NCBI RefSeq assembly: GCF_005239225.2
Contig: NC_133297.1
Span: 11,210,147 to 11,274,146 of the forward strand
DNA length: 64,000 bases
Source of the DNA: Populus alba
Taxonomy: Eukaryota; Streptophyta; Magnoliopsida; Malpighiales; Salicaceae
Reading direction: 5' to 3'
Part shown: piece after piece, positions 37,755-48,620 of the stretch
How the letters are laid out: each line of letters begins with the position of its first letter
How positions within the stretch are numbered: position 1 is the first letter of the stretch
Program-made: the position numbers and the translations under genes
Notes under the pieces: generated by a model
Seen by the model: only the letters and a program-made list of their open reading frames with translations
Told to the model about the DNA's origin: nothing
Database searches by the model: none

Positions 37755-37782
37755 TGATGGCTCGTGCTACGTCGCGAGCCAT
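37755..37782. repeat. perfect short hairpin GATGGCTCG...CGAGCCATC
   Basis: Nine-base arms flank a 10-base loop (TGCTACGTCG). The hairpin lies between two TTTTTTACTGTA-like stretches, so it may be the centre of a larger inverted structure or a fragment of a mobile element. Confidence 0.6.
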
Positions 37783-38934
37783 CTATTTTTTTTACTGTAA
37801 AAAAAAATCAAGACGGTGTAAATATTTTTTAAAAAAATGAGATTCTGGTCAATAAATTAAATAAGTTCAATAAACTATTTTAATTTAATAATATGGTTAA
37901 AAAATAAGATACTGATAACAAATAAAGTAGAAAAAACAGCAACAATTCAATACAGAAAATGAACACTTGTCAGTATTATAAAAATATATATTTACAGGAT
38001 TTTTAAACACATCTCAATGATCATATTTGCTAGCAAGATAAAAAATAAATGAGAACGGGATAATTGCATGGAAAGAAAAATAAAAAAACATGAATCTCAA
38101 CTCCCAACAAATAAAATGATGAATGATAAAATTAAAAAGAAAATAATTTAAAAAAAAAAAAAAAGAAATTGAGTTGGGTTTATCGAAGCCAACACACGAG
38201 TGAATTCTTAAAAAATATCATCGGAATTAATCAACATGATATTTTTTATCATCCTGCTTGTACAAAAATCAAACCAAATTATAACATAAACATAGGACTA
38301 AGGTAACTCTGTGAAAAGCAGATTGAATAAAATCACAGAGATTGACTCTCAAATTAATTTATTATTGAAGAACGAGATAAAAAAAAAAACAGTGAAAAAA
38401 AAAGATTTGAGTCAAACTTGGTGACTTCACCACATCCATTATTCGGTCATGATATCACAATAATCATATACAAGGAAATGTGAAAAAAAATGAATAACAA
38501 TTTTTAATGAATCCATATTACATATTGAATTAAAAAATAATAATCAAAGTCATTTCGGTTAAAATTCATGAATTACGAGGTTGGATTGAAATACTAAAAG
38601 AAAATCCAAAAAAAATAACAGTATCGAATTTTCAACAAACCAGAATAATTATAGATGAAATTTAAAAAATCAAGCCAACAAAATAAAAACAAAAGGGGAG
38701 GGATGAAAAGGAAAAATAATATCATGTGCTGAGGGTGATGTAAGACGTGGCTTCACTTGATCTCTTGATCGAATCTCAAATGTTATTTATTAGTCAAAAA
38801 GTCGGCCCGCAGTAAACAGTATGATAAATGTTATTTATCTCAAATGTTATTAAAGGGATGCACCCACTACTGGTGGTCACATCCATGGTCCTGTATGGAC
38901 GGCCCCTTGAGAGAATAAGGGTATCTTTACTATT

Positions 38935-39690
38935 TAAAATTTGTTTGGTATTGCGGATAGCGGTTATGGTTTAAAAAAATTATTTTATAAAAAATATTTT
39001 AATTGAGGTTGGTATGAAAAAATAGATGTTTAGTTAAAACTGTAGTTAAAATTGAGGTTGAAGAAAAAATAGTTTAATGTTTTTGGTTAATAAGAATGCT
39101 TTTGAAATTGAGGTTATAAAATAATTTTAAAAAATATTTATTAATATTGATGGTTTTAAATTTAAATATTGTAGAATTAATTACTCCTATTACATCATGA
39201 AATAAATAATACTTTATATAAAATATTTTTTATTAGTCCATTAAACTATTTGTAATTCCTCCACGTATAAAATTCATCCGATAAGAATTACAGTTTTCAT
39301 GATTTTTTGAGCGTGTAATAAAATTAGATAAAATATTATCAGATATAAAATTGATATTATTATGTGCATGAATTTAATTCACTTTATACTAGTTTTTTAG
39401 GAAAACAAATATTGTTCACATCACAGTGCAAACGAATTTAATTAACTCTAAACTATTTTTTTTAATGTCAATAAAATTAACAAACTAAAGAAAAAAAAAT
39501 TGCGCAAACAATGCAAGTGAATTGCACTATTCACGTGAACAGTGCAATTCACTTATGAACAATGCAGTGAATTGCATTGTTTATTATTTTTTAAAGTGTG
39601 CAGTGCGTGAAAAGCAAGAATTTTTAGCATTTCATAGCGTCTCAGAAGCAAAAATCACATGGGCCCCATCCCATGCACAGTAAATTTTTT
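38935..39690 (+). mobile_element. non-coding dispersed element, copy 1
   Basis: The element begins TTTGTTTGGTATTGCGGATA, continues with blocks such as AATTGAGGTTGAAGAAAAAA and ATTACATCATGAAATAAATA, and ends in palindrome-rich DNA near 39650. The same blocks occur in the same order on the opposite strand at 50605-51290. It has no coding capacity, so it is probably a non-autonomous DNA transposon. Matching ends could not be proven. Confidence 0.65.
39515..39554. repeat. 40-bp near-perfect palindrome
   Basis: Arms AAGTGAATTGCACT and AGTGCAATTCACTT flank ATTCACGTGAAC, which is itself palindromic over TTCACGTGAA. Only one base pair of the whole 40 fails to match. A second hairpin (AACAATGCA ... 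TGCATTGTT) follows at 39558-39581. Confidence 0.9.
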
Positions 39691-39759
39691 TCTATACCTG
39701 CAAATGTAGACAAATAGAGTCTTACACAAGTGGATTACGCCTTACAAATATATCTTAAA

Positions 39760-39925
39760 ATTATTAAAATAATATTTGTTATATCAATATATATATAAAA
39801 AATAAAATATTATAAAATTTATTATTATATAACATATCAAAACAATTTAAAAATATAAAATAATATATTTTAAAACTAAAAAAATATATATATTTTTTTA
39901 AATACAATTATACCAGAAAGTTAAA
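39760..39925. repeat. MITE-like element, AT-rich family (degraded)
   Basis: The copy has TTATTAAAATAATATTTGTT and ACATATCAAAACAATTTAAA, similar to the family core, but its ends are lost. Confidence 0.35.
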
Positions 39926-39928
39926 CAT

Positions 39929-40102
39929 AAACGAAAAGTCAAAATGATAGATATTACCAATAGTTGCAATAAAAATGATCTATCACGAATTTACACGGAA
40001 AAAAGAAACATGATTAAACGAAAAGTCAAAATGATAGACATTGCCAATGGTTGCAATAAAAATAATCTATCACGAATTTACGCGGAAAAGAGAAACATGA
40101 TG
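39929..40102. repeat. two-copy 87-bp tandem repeat
   Basis: Two copies start with AAACGAAAAGTCAAAATGAT at 39929 and 40016. Over the first 84 aligned bases I count six differences, all transitions. The array runs into (CT)n and (TA)n at 40102-40143. Confidence 0.9.
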
Positions 40103-40112
40103 CTCTCTCTCT

Positions 40113-40143
<31 letters not shown>
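40102..40143. repeat. (CT)n-(TA)n compound microsatellite
   Basis: A short CT run is followed by about 14 TA units. Confidence 0.9.
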
Positions 40144-41079
40144 GGTTTTTATCTGGGTATCCCATATCTTTTTAAAATGCAAGACTAATCTTGTTCAGGG
40201 CTTGTGTCTGTCTGTCCCTCTCAATAAGTATATTTTTTAAAAATTAAAATTTGTATTTTTATCTTTATAAAAATATAATAATATCTTAATTATTAGACAA
40301 ATTAGATCAATATATAAAGGTTTGAACCTGAGGTTTTTTAGGGGGAAAGGGATGAAGGACTTATTTTGCCATTAAATTATTAGAATAGCTCAAAGCAAGC
40401 TGCTCGTCACCGTCAAGGGACCAATTGATGGTGATGAAAGCACGGGTATTAAACATTCATAATCGAAGTCAAAGCACCATACAACTGCTCCAATCTTTAA
40501 TAATAAGCAGATATTCAGAGGGATAGCCATTAAAATGAATGCAGCCAGTTCTTCCTCTCTTTTTTATCATATAAATATTATATAGCGTTTTTCAACTTTT
40601 GTTATTAACTAGGGCCACGAGATTCACCCGTATGTACCCAGTAAGAGATGAGATTCATTGTCTATCATAAGGACCGCGAGATTCCATTCTTTAAAATATA
40701 TTTTTATGTGCTGAATGCTGACGCAGTACATGTTCTTATGTTCGTCGAGCCAATTAATTAATTTCCCTTGCCGGAGTTGGAAAACCTGACGATATCAATA
40801 TGATCCGACTCTGACACAGAAACATACCTCCATCTGTTAAGAAATTTTAGGCCAGACTTTGAGTGCTTGCCTACATAAACTAAACGCAACTAATGTCTCC
40901 ATGCTTTCTGTGTTTCATATGTTTTAGTACCACATTTTATGTACAGTCCAGGAAACTAGGACATGTTAGGCAATTCCTACCCTCTTCCTTTTATTTTTGC
41001 AGTTGAAAAGTGATTTTGTAAAATTAAATTTTTTTGGTTTTTTAACCCCTACCCTTTTTTAAAAAAAAATTCCTGATTT

Positions 41080-41620
41080 TATCAGACCAATCGGTCACAT
41101 CTAATAATTATAATATTAAGTTGATGTTTTATTTGTTAATTTTTTTAACGGTTTTTTATTTTTTATTTTTATCTTTCAATATTGAATTGGTTGAGAAATA
41201 AACTACATGATTTATTTTATAGTTTTTTATTATTTTTTTTTAATTTTTAGGTTGGTGTTCAATTTTATTACCATATATTTTTGCTATATAATTAACAAAA
41301 TATTTTATAAAAAATAAATTAGTAAGCTCAGTGAAATTCATAACACAATTTGCTGGGAAACTGAGATCAATACAAGTATATCATTGTTTCAATAAGTTTT
41401 TTGTTAAGAAAGTCATCATTTTAAAATTTTATTAAAAGTTAAGTTATATTTTTATCAATTATTAAGATTATATTTGAATCCATAAAATTAATCAATTTAA
41501 TTCATATTAATTTCTACATAATTGAATTTAAAACTTGAATTAAACAAATTAATACTATTTTCAAAATTAATACATTAAATAAGTTTAAATAAAACAGTTG
41601 AAATTTTTTTATAGCTTTTT
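41080..41620 (+). repeat. dispersed repeat of about 0.5 kb, copy 1
   Basis: Blocks such as AATATTAAGTTGATGTTTTA, AGGTTGGTGTTCAATTTTAT and TATATCATTGTTTCAATAAG recur in the same order and orientation at 47770-48320. It is non-coding and probably a fragment of a longer retroelement. Confidence 0.75.
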
Positions 41621-41751
41621 CTCAATACTCTTTCAAATTCAATTTCGTTGAGAAGGCACAAAAAAGGACAGCCAGGAGCTTAGGCGAAAAAAGAAACCGA
41701 AAATCGAGGAGCAAAAGAGCAAATAACAATAAGAAAAAAGAAAGAAATGTA

Positions 41752-43130
41752 TGCCTTGTTTGTTTGCAGGAAAGTGAATTCCTGGAATTCACTTTCCTTG
41801 TTTTCCCATGTTTGGTAATCATTTGAAAAAGCCGGCAACGAAATCTAAATTCAGTCAAACTTAAAAATACAACATTATGAAAGGAAAGTGTTTTCCTTCT
41901 GTTAAAGAAAGGAAAACACTTTTTTTTTTTTCCGTTCATTTGCCCAAATACTACAGTCTCTTTTTCTCTTTTATTTCATCAAAACCAAATACTCCGTTCA
42001 TTTTCTTTTTTTTGCCTTCGGAGTCGCAGCTAACACTGGCCTGAAAGAAGACGATGATGAAGGTGCAGTGGCTGCCCAAAGTTTGCTCTCTCCTCTGTAT
42101 AATCTCCCTCCCTCTGTTTGTTGCTTTTTTTTCTTTAATCTTCTCTGTTTCCCTGAGAAGAAACAAAGAAACGAGAGTCAGTTTATTTTCTCCTCCCTCC
42201 CCGTTTCACTGTTTTTTTGTGTCTGGGTTTAGCCTCTCCCTCTCTTTCGGTTATGCTCTCCTCTCCTTCGTTGCCTTTTTTCTTCACCTCCTCTATTTCC
42301 TTGAGAAGAGACAGAGAAACGAAAAGCCCATTTATTTTCTCCTCCCCCACCCTTTCGTTTCTATGATCCTCTTCTGTGGTCTTTCGTTCTCTGGCTTTTA
42401 TAGCCAGAGAACAATGTCGTTTCATCCATTGATTGCAGGTGTAATGGTGGTGGCGAGCGGTTGAACGGTCGAGGAAGATGAACAGTGTATAGAAACGACA
42501 CCGTTTTTGGTGTTTAATGGTTATTTTCAGTTTGCCCCTTGAAGTTTTAACAGTTTTGTAATTAAGCTCCTGGTTTAAACTGTAATTGGCCCCCTGCATT
42601 TGCACGAAAATTGCAATGTAGTCCTTGGATTTTAATTGTGCAATTTTGACCCCAAACTTTAATAGTTCTTCAATTAAGTCCATGCTTTAATTAATTTAAT
42701 TAAATCCAAGTCCAATTAAGTCTAAAAAATTATCGATTCTCCAATTAAACCCTTAATTGGTATTAATTAAATTAATTTCAAGCTTAATTAAGTCTCAAAA
42801 CTTATCAATTCTCCAATTAAACCCTTAATTGTATGAATATAGGATATAATAATAAAAAAAATTCATCATTATACATTTTAGATTTTTTTTTTTTATTGTA
42901 AGTGATTAAATATTTTATATATATTAGATAAATTTGAAAAAAAAATTAATTTCATTAATAAATTATTTTCCAGTTCATTTTCCATAATACAACCAAACAC
43001 TGGAAAATGTTTTCCAGTTTATTTTCCATAACACTATCAAACATCGAAAAATTCACTTTCCCCGGAATTTATTTTCCAAAAAAAATTTATTTCCAAAAAA
43101 AAATTTTCTTTACTGCAAACAAACGGAGCC
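41752..43130. mobile_element. non-autonomous element with terminal inverted repeats, abutting the NSP2 stop codon
   Basis: The left end reads TGCCTTGTTTGTTTGCAG and the right end, reverse-complemented, GGCTCCGTTTGTTTGCAG, matching at 14 of 18 positions. Subterminal parts are rich in inverted repeats, including a 29-bp palindrome at 41769-41797 (GGAAAGTGAATTCC, one base, then its complement). The interior is C/T-rich and contains two diverged copies of a unit of about 150 bp (from about 42149 and 42297) and an AAACGACACCGTTTT-like motif. The flanking trinucleotides are GTA and TTA; TTA is the PIF/Harbinger target, but the match is imperfect. The 136-codon frame at 42054-42464 is low-complexity and unlikely to be a transposase. 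Confidence 0.7.
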
Positions 43131-44654
43131 TTACAAACCAGGTTCAGAAGGCGAGGTCCAAATAGAGGCTGATAGTAAACGTCTAGATTTCCAACCAAGG
43201 ACGAGCCTGTTGCTAGCCAATTCCTCCACCCTGTACCCATCATTAAAAACTCCCAGCAAGAGCTTTGCTTGACAATGATTGGCAAAGCTTACTTTAACTG
43301 GCTGAAATCCCCCCGCAGCCAACCACTCCCCCCATGGGCAAACCTCCTCTCCACGTGCCCTGTAGATCCGAGCCAATGACCCGGAAATCCTGGGCCCCAA
43401 AATCACTCTTTCAACTAAAGCCCGAGCCCGACCCTGCATCGGAAAACCCGCCTCCATCGAATCATAAAAGGCAGAGTAGTGGTGCAATGAGTCCATGAAC
43501 CGACCCACAAACCCTCCATCCCCAATGGGCCCCACCTCCTCCTCCACCATGGTTATTAATCTCGGGTTCAATGTCTTGGCTCCGGATAAAAACGAAGCAA
43601 CAGAATCGGGTTCCCGGTAACTAAAATGAGGAAGGTGTAACATACAATTCATAACCAATGCCTCCCCTCTAGCTGACTTCAAAGCAGATGGTCTAAATGT
43701 TTCATCGGAGTCTAACCTGCACTGATGGAAAGAAAAGGGTTGACCGATTGATGCAGCAAAGGCCACTAAACGACGTCCCGTTTCTTGGACGGTCCCAATA
43801 GACCTCCGACTACTGCCACCCCTTGACAAAGCTGTGATCCTAAGGTGTGGGGTTGGTGGGCCATCCTTCCTGGAAACTAAAGCTTGCATCAAAGAAGCCC
43901 ATTGGATCCCCTCCATGATATCATAATCCACAATATGAATCCTCCTATCATCAGCTACAGCTTCCAAAATTGCCTGATTGGCAGTGAAATGCCCAAACTT
44001 GACATAAGGCGACATGTCTTGCAATAGCTGAAAGGCTGCAAGAGCATCATTTTGATGGTGATGTTGTTGAGGATCGTCGCGATGGTGATGATGATAAGGC
44101 CCATTGTTGGTTACCGAATGATGTTTATGACTGTGAATACCACCAGTGCCTTCTAGTAAACCTTGCAAGGCATCAGTGAAATAAGCAGCTAATCTTTCCA
44201 TGTTGGTTCCATCATTTGGGGACACCAACTCCTTGAGCCGAACCAATATCACCCGAGCCAGATCACCGCTCTTGTTTAGACCAGTAAGTGCCTCAGCCGC
44301 AGCTACCAATAGATGAACTAACCGCAAGCCCTTGAAATCGTTGCTGTAGCTTGTTTCTTCATCGACAAACACAGTGTCGCTTGTGGACATGGAGTTACTC
44401 GTGTCTGGTGTCAAGCGACTACTTTGATTCATTAATGCCCCATCATCCATCATGGAATCGATGAGGTCTTGAAAGTCATCGTGGGGGCCAGATAAGGCCT
44501 CCCAGTCGACCATCGGAGACCAGTCGTTCCAATTGCAGCCATGGTAATGGTCATTTTCGGTGGAAATGGTGGGGGTTGTGGTGGCTGTGGTGGTTGTGCT
44601 GCTATAGCCGGAAAAGTCAAGCTCAAATTTGGTTCCGTCTATAGCCATGGCCAT
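43131..44654 (-). CDS. NSP2: GRAS-domain transcription regulator NSP2
   Basis: This intronless gene of 507 codons encodes the nuclear GRAS protein Nodulation Signaling Pathway 2. With NSP1 it acts in symbiotic signalling and strigolactone synthesis; outside legumes the role is mainly in mycorrhiza and phosphate response. The N-terminus is variable, with Thr-rich and acidic parts and the typical [17 protein letters not shown] segment. The first Leu-rich region begins [18 protein letters not shown] (residues 108-125), and a His-rich spacer lies at 174-200. The VHIID-type motif is [18 protein letters not shown] (238-255), followed by [20 protein letters not shown] (306-325). The SAW-type C-terminus contains [20 protein letters not shown] and [12 protein letters not shown]. 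Length and motifs match legume NSP2. The mRNA carries a miR171-type site (44233-44253), and an inverted-repeat element starts right after the stop. Confidence 0.93.
   Translation of the reverse strand: MAMAIDGTKFELDFSGYSSTTTTATTTPTISTENDHYHGCNWNDWSPMVDWEALSGPHDDFQDLIDSMMDDGALMNQSSRLTPDTSNSMSTSDTVFVDEETSYSNDFKGLRLVHLLVAAAEALTGLNKSGDLARVILVRLKELVSPNDGTNMERLAAYFTDALQGLLEGTGGIHSHKHHSVTNNGPYHHHHRDDPQQHHHQNDALAAFQLLQDMSPYVKFGHFTANQAILEAVADDRRIHIVDYDIMEGIQWASLMQALVSRKDGPPTPHLRITALSRGGSSRRSIGTVQETGRRLVAFAASIGQPFSFHQCRLDSDETFRPSALKSARGEALVMNCMLHLPHFSYREPDSVASFLSGAKTLNPRLITMVEEEVGPIGDGGFVGRFMDSLHHYSAFYDSMEAGFPMQGRARALVERVILGPRISGSLARIYRARGEEVCPWGEWLAAGGFQPVKVSFANHCQAKLLLGVFNDGYRVEELASNRLVLGWKSRRLLSASIWTSPSEPGL
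44233..44253 (-). promoter_or_regulatory. predicted miR171-type microRNA target site in NSP2
   Basis: The plus strand reads TTGAGCCGAACCAATATCAC, nearly the sequence of miR171 family members (core GAGCCG...CAATATCAC) and closest to the miR171h variant known to target legume NSP2. The mRNA strand is therefore its near complement. The site encodes RVILVRLK (residues 134-141) in the first Leu-rich region, the place reported for legume NSP2. Cleavage is inferred. Confidence 0.8.
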
Positions 44655-44845
44655 GGTTGAGCTGAACTTACGAGTTATTGCGTATCAACTATCAACTTGG
44701 GGTGTTAATTTTAAAAGGGGTTTTGGATAGGAGAAAGAGCTGAAACAAGAGACAGTGAGGGTTGTCTTCAAAGCTTCAATTAAGATTATTGGCCATGCTT
44801 GGGCTGTTGATTCTATGCTAGTTTGGTCTTATATACACATTTCTG
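44655..44845 (-). promoter_or_regulatory. NSP2 leader and TATA box
   Basis: TATATAAG at 44828-44835 on the minus strand lies about 175 bases upstream of the ATG, giving a predicted leader of roughly 145 bases. The start AACCATGGCC is a favourable context; a second ATG follows two codons later. Confidence 0.6.
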
Positions 44846-47769
44846 GGGTCTTATCAGGCAGTACTGTTCAATAATGAAAGTGGAACTTTGCACTGATGCC
44901 CTTGCATTATACGATATTCATCCTTAATGGCTCGATAGATTTTCTTTTTTCTTTTTATTTTGCAACCACACTAATTAATTGTTCCTACAAGGCACTCCCG
45001 ATTAGTTGCGTCTCGAAATATGATGATATCATGACTTTCATACGAGTAAATTAACCAGGACTTATTTATTTATTTTGACAGCCTAAAATCATTTCTTGGG
45101 AGAAAACTTTTGCTACGCACGAGGAAGAAAATAAAAAACATTTATTTGAAGTTTACTTTCAGAAGGTGACTAACAATTTTTTTACAGTATATTTTTACTA
45201 ACAAGTATAAATTTTAAGAAGATAAGCATATAAATATTTCAATGAAGGAGTGCAGGTCTAATCTTAGTCAGACTTGGCAGTTGGCTTTCTAGGCTTTCGC
45301 AATATGCAAAACCTTGAAAACACCGGATTCACACGATTGAATTTGACAATATACTGAGTTTCAAGCCCAATAACAATAGCTAGATCCAAGAGATAATTGA
45401 TTCTCGCACTATAAATTTTTATATAAAATTATATAGAAATTATTTTTTAATAAATAGATTTAATTAAGTAAATTTATACTTTACTAAAGACCTTTAAATG
45501 TGTTAAAGTTTTTTATGACTAGCCATATCATTATTTTTTAACTAGATAAAAAAAAGTAGAATACAACTTATAATACAACTCAAAATATCACAAATATAAA
45601 ATTACATTTCATCCTCTTTTGTTTCAAAAAAAATAAAATCTAGCTATAAATACACCATAAAATCTTCAAAATAAAGGTTTGTGACTTTTTATCTTTTAAA
45701 ATAAAAAATATTTAGATTTCAAAACATTAATAAATTTAAAACTCAAAAGTAATATCCATGTTACTGGAATTTAAGAGTTTTTTTTAAAGTGATTTAATTA
45801 TTTTTCATAAAAATACTAACTTTATTATCGAAGGGTCTTTGAATCCCCTCGATTGAAACTATTTTTGCAGGTATTAAATTTTTTTATTGCAAGCCCGGAG
45901 TTTCTTAGTTTGAAAAGAAGTTTAATGAAATAAATATATTGATTAACTATTATCTTAGTTATTAAATAAACTTTTATTTGTATATCATGGATTTTGATAT
46001 ATTGTCATAACAGATATATATTTTTTTTTTTGCATGTACATGTAACCTTAATAAGTGGGCTCTAGAGTTATTTTCTAGGTTATTATCATTTTCTTTTTTC
46101 TTACCTTTTAAAATGTTTTAAATTTGAAAAAACTTCAATTTTGGACCAATATTATCTGGACTAGATAATAGATACGCACAACCTTATTTTCGAGGCAACG
46201 ATCTCCAATCGCATTCAAAACCAAGCAACTTGTCCAAACAAATGGGACAGGCACAGATGAAAACTAATCTCCTAATTTTAGCTGTCCTAGCAAGTTGTTG
46301 TAAACTGTAATAAATGGACAGACGGTTAAAAGTGAGATGAATGAAGAAAATCACGTAAGCATATTAATAATGGAACAAATGAGGGGTATGAGAGCAAAAT
46401 CTCTCGCTCTTAGCGGCCTACCCTCAAATGACTGAGACTGACCCGTATGTTCTGAGCGTTCAAAATGAAAGCTCAGGTTTCAACCTCATATACATAATCC
46501 AGGCCCCAGAGTGGCAGTTACGATTCAGTTTGCCCTAAAGACACTTCGAGTTTGACGAGGCACTCTTCTGGGACCACGTCATCATTTTGTCATGTCATTA
46601 TTTGCCAGCTCAACCCATTATGTTCATCACTCCCTCAAGTTTGGTTTATTTGCCATAACAAAGAAACTAAACCATATGGTGTTTTTAGTGTGCTTAAAAA
46701 TAGTGTGCATTCTCTTGTAATTTACTGTAGATTGCAGTTTTTTTTTTTTTTTTTTTATCCTCGAGTTGCAAAATTAGTGGTCATTTGCTTGTAATCTGTT
46801 GAAGAAAGATGAGATTAAAAGACTTGAGATTAAAGTAAAAAAGATATATATGGAAAATGGGTGGTGTTTTGAAAGTTAGCGTGAAAAGTTGAGTTTGGTT
46901 TCCGTACTTTCTAATTAAAACTTTTCAATTCATTTTAGTTTTGATACTTCATTTTGATCCAACATTTTATTTTTTTATTTTTCAATTTTTAAATTAAAAA
47001 AAAAAGCTGTCGTGTTTCAATTTAAAAAGAAGAAAATCATTGGTTATTATCGATTTTAATTAAAAATAATAATTGATTTTGATGTTAATAAATTTTATTT
47101 GATAAAAAAATTATGATAAAAATGTTGTTTGGACTTAATCCTTGCAAGAGATGGTAAGTTTGATCTTAAGAAGTTTTTTGGGTTTGATTTTCTTTTTTAC
47201 CTTTAAACCTTCTTTTGCTAGTTTAAGCTCACATATTGGTTTATTGAGATATTTAAAGTGTTTTTGGGTCAAAAATAATTTTTTGAGCTAAAAAATCAAA
47301 GGTTTGACATTTCCGATCACCTAAAGTGACTTATGTCAAACCAAAAATGACGCATCCTTTGCCAGTTTAGACAACACGTTGTGTGATAATTTTTTTTTCT
47401 TTAAAGATGGGAAAATGCCTCATCGTCAGCTTAAATAAAAAAAAAAAATAGGTTAGGTGCACTAGGGCCTATCTTAGTATGTGCAACTTATTGATTTAAA
47501 TATGGAATTGCAAACTCATTAGTCTATGTATTATATGTTAACAATAAGAAAGTTGCGTTTTTTTAATATAAAATCGTTTTGGTTTAAATACTTAAACTTA
47601 AAAGGAGAAGATAATATATTTTCAATATGAGATAAAAAATCTTTTAAAATAATTTTTTAAAGTTTATTTATTTACAACATGTATAAACTATATCTACATG
47701 AATTGTTTCTTAAATTTTTAACATGAAAAATTAAAACCTTAATTTTTTTAAAAGAATTTCCTAGGTTTA

Positions 47770-48320
47770 TCGGGTCAACATGTCGAGTTTGATAACTATG
47801 ATATTAAGTTGGTGTTTTACTCATTAATTATTTTTAACATTTTTTTCTTGATTTTATCATTCAATATTTAATTTGTTGGGGGAATAAATGACATGAATTT
47901 TTTTTTTTGCCTTTTTAGAGGGCTATCACTGACTCAATTTTTTTTTTTTATTTTTAGGTTGGTGCTTAATTTCATTACCATATATCTTTATAATACTTTT
48001 ATAAAAAACAAATTAGTAGACTCAATAATGGAGTTCCTGACACGGTTCGTTACAAGACTAAGATTGATCCGATATATCATTGTCCTAATGGTTTTTGTTA
48101 AAAAAATTATTATCTTGAAATTTTATCAAAAGATAAGCTATATTTTTATCAATTATTAAAATTGCATTTGGATCTATGAAATCAATCAACTTCTACTCAA
48201 TTTAACTCAATTTAGTTTGAAATTTGAGTTAGATAAATAGTTAAATTGTAAAATTTCAAAATTAAACAATTAAATCAAGTTGAATAAAACAGTTAAAAAC
48301 TTCTTAACTCCTTAATATCT
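47770..48320 (+). repeat. dispersed repeat of about 0.5 kb, copy 2
   Basis: Second copy of the repeat at 41080-41620, sharing GATATTAAGTTGGTGTTTTA, TAGGTTGGTGCTTAATTTCA and TATATCATTGTCCTAATGGT in the same order. Confidence 0.75.
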
Positions 48321-48449
48321 TCTTATATTTTAAAAAATTTGTCTGACCTCCAGAACATGATGATGATTTAATAAACCAGTATATATATATATATATACAA
48401 GGACCAATATCTTTTCCTATCCCATCATTATGCATTACGCTGTATTTGC

Positions 48450-48620
48450 TAATCATGCTCGACCATATAAAAAAATATTATTTTTTTATTTTAAATTAAT
48501 TTTTTAAATATATTTTTTATTTTTGTATGTTTCTGATATAAAAAATAAATTTTTTAAAATAAAAAATATTATTTTAATATATTTTAAAAATAAACTCCTA
48601 TCCTAATATCAAACACAATC
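48450..48620. repeat. MITE-like element, AT-rich family
   Basis: The core TATTATTTTAATATATTTTA and the right end TAATATCAAACACAATCATA match other copies. Confidence 0.5.

Larger units (their letters stand above)
34890..38930. other. gene-free interval with repeats
   Basis: MITE-like copies lie at about 35290-35465, 35860-36015 and 36640-36860. The part 37540-38720 is A-rich and resembles 27700-28440 in composition and short words, suggesting old copies of one dispersed repeat. Apart from the exon-like fragment at 36456-36527, no coding sequence was recognised. Confidence 0.5.

Noticed and set aside
42054..42464. 136-codon plus-strand frame
   Set aside because: Low-complexity C/T-rich DNA inside a transposable element, also open on the other strand, with no transposase motif.
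43131..44654. Other GRAS subfamilies such as SCL6/22/27, which also carry a miR171 site
   Set aside because: The [18 protein letters not shown]-terminus, the [18 protein letters not shown] motif and overall length fit NSP2.
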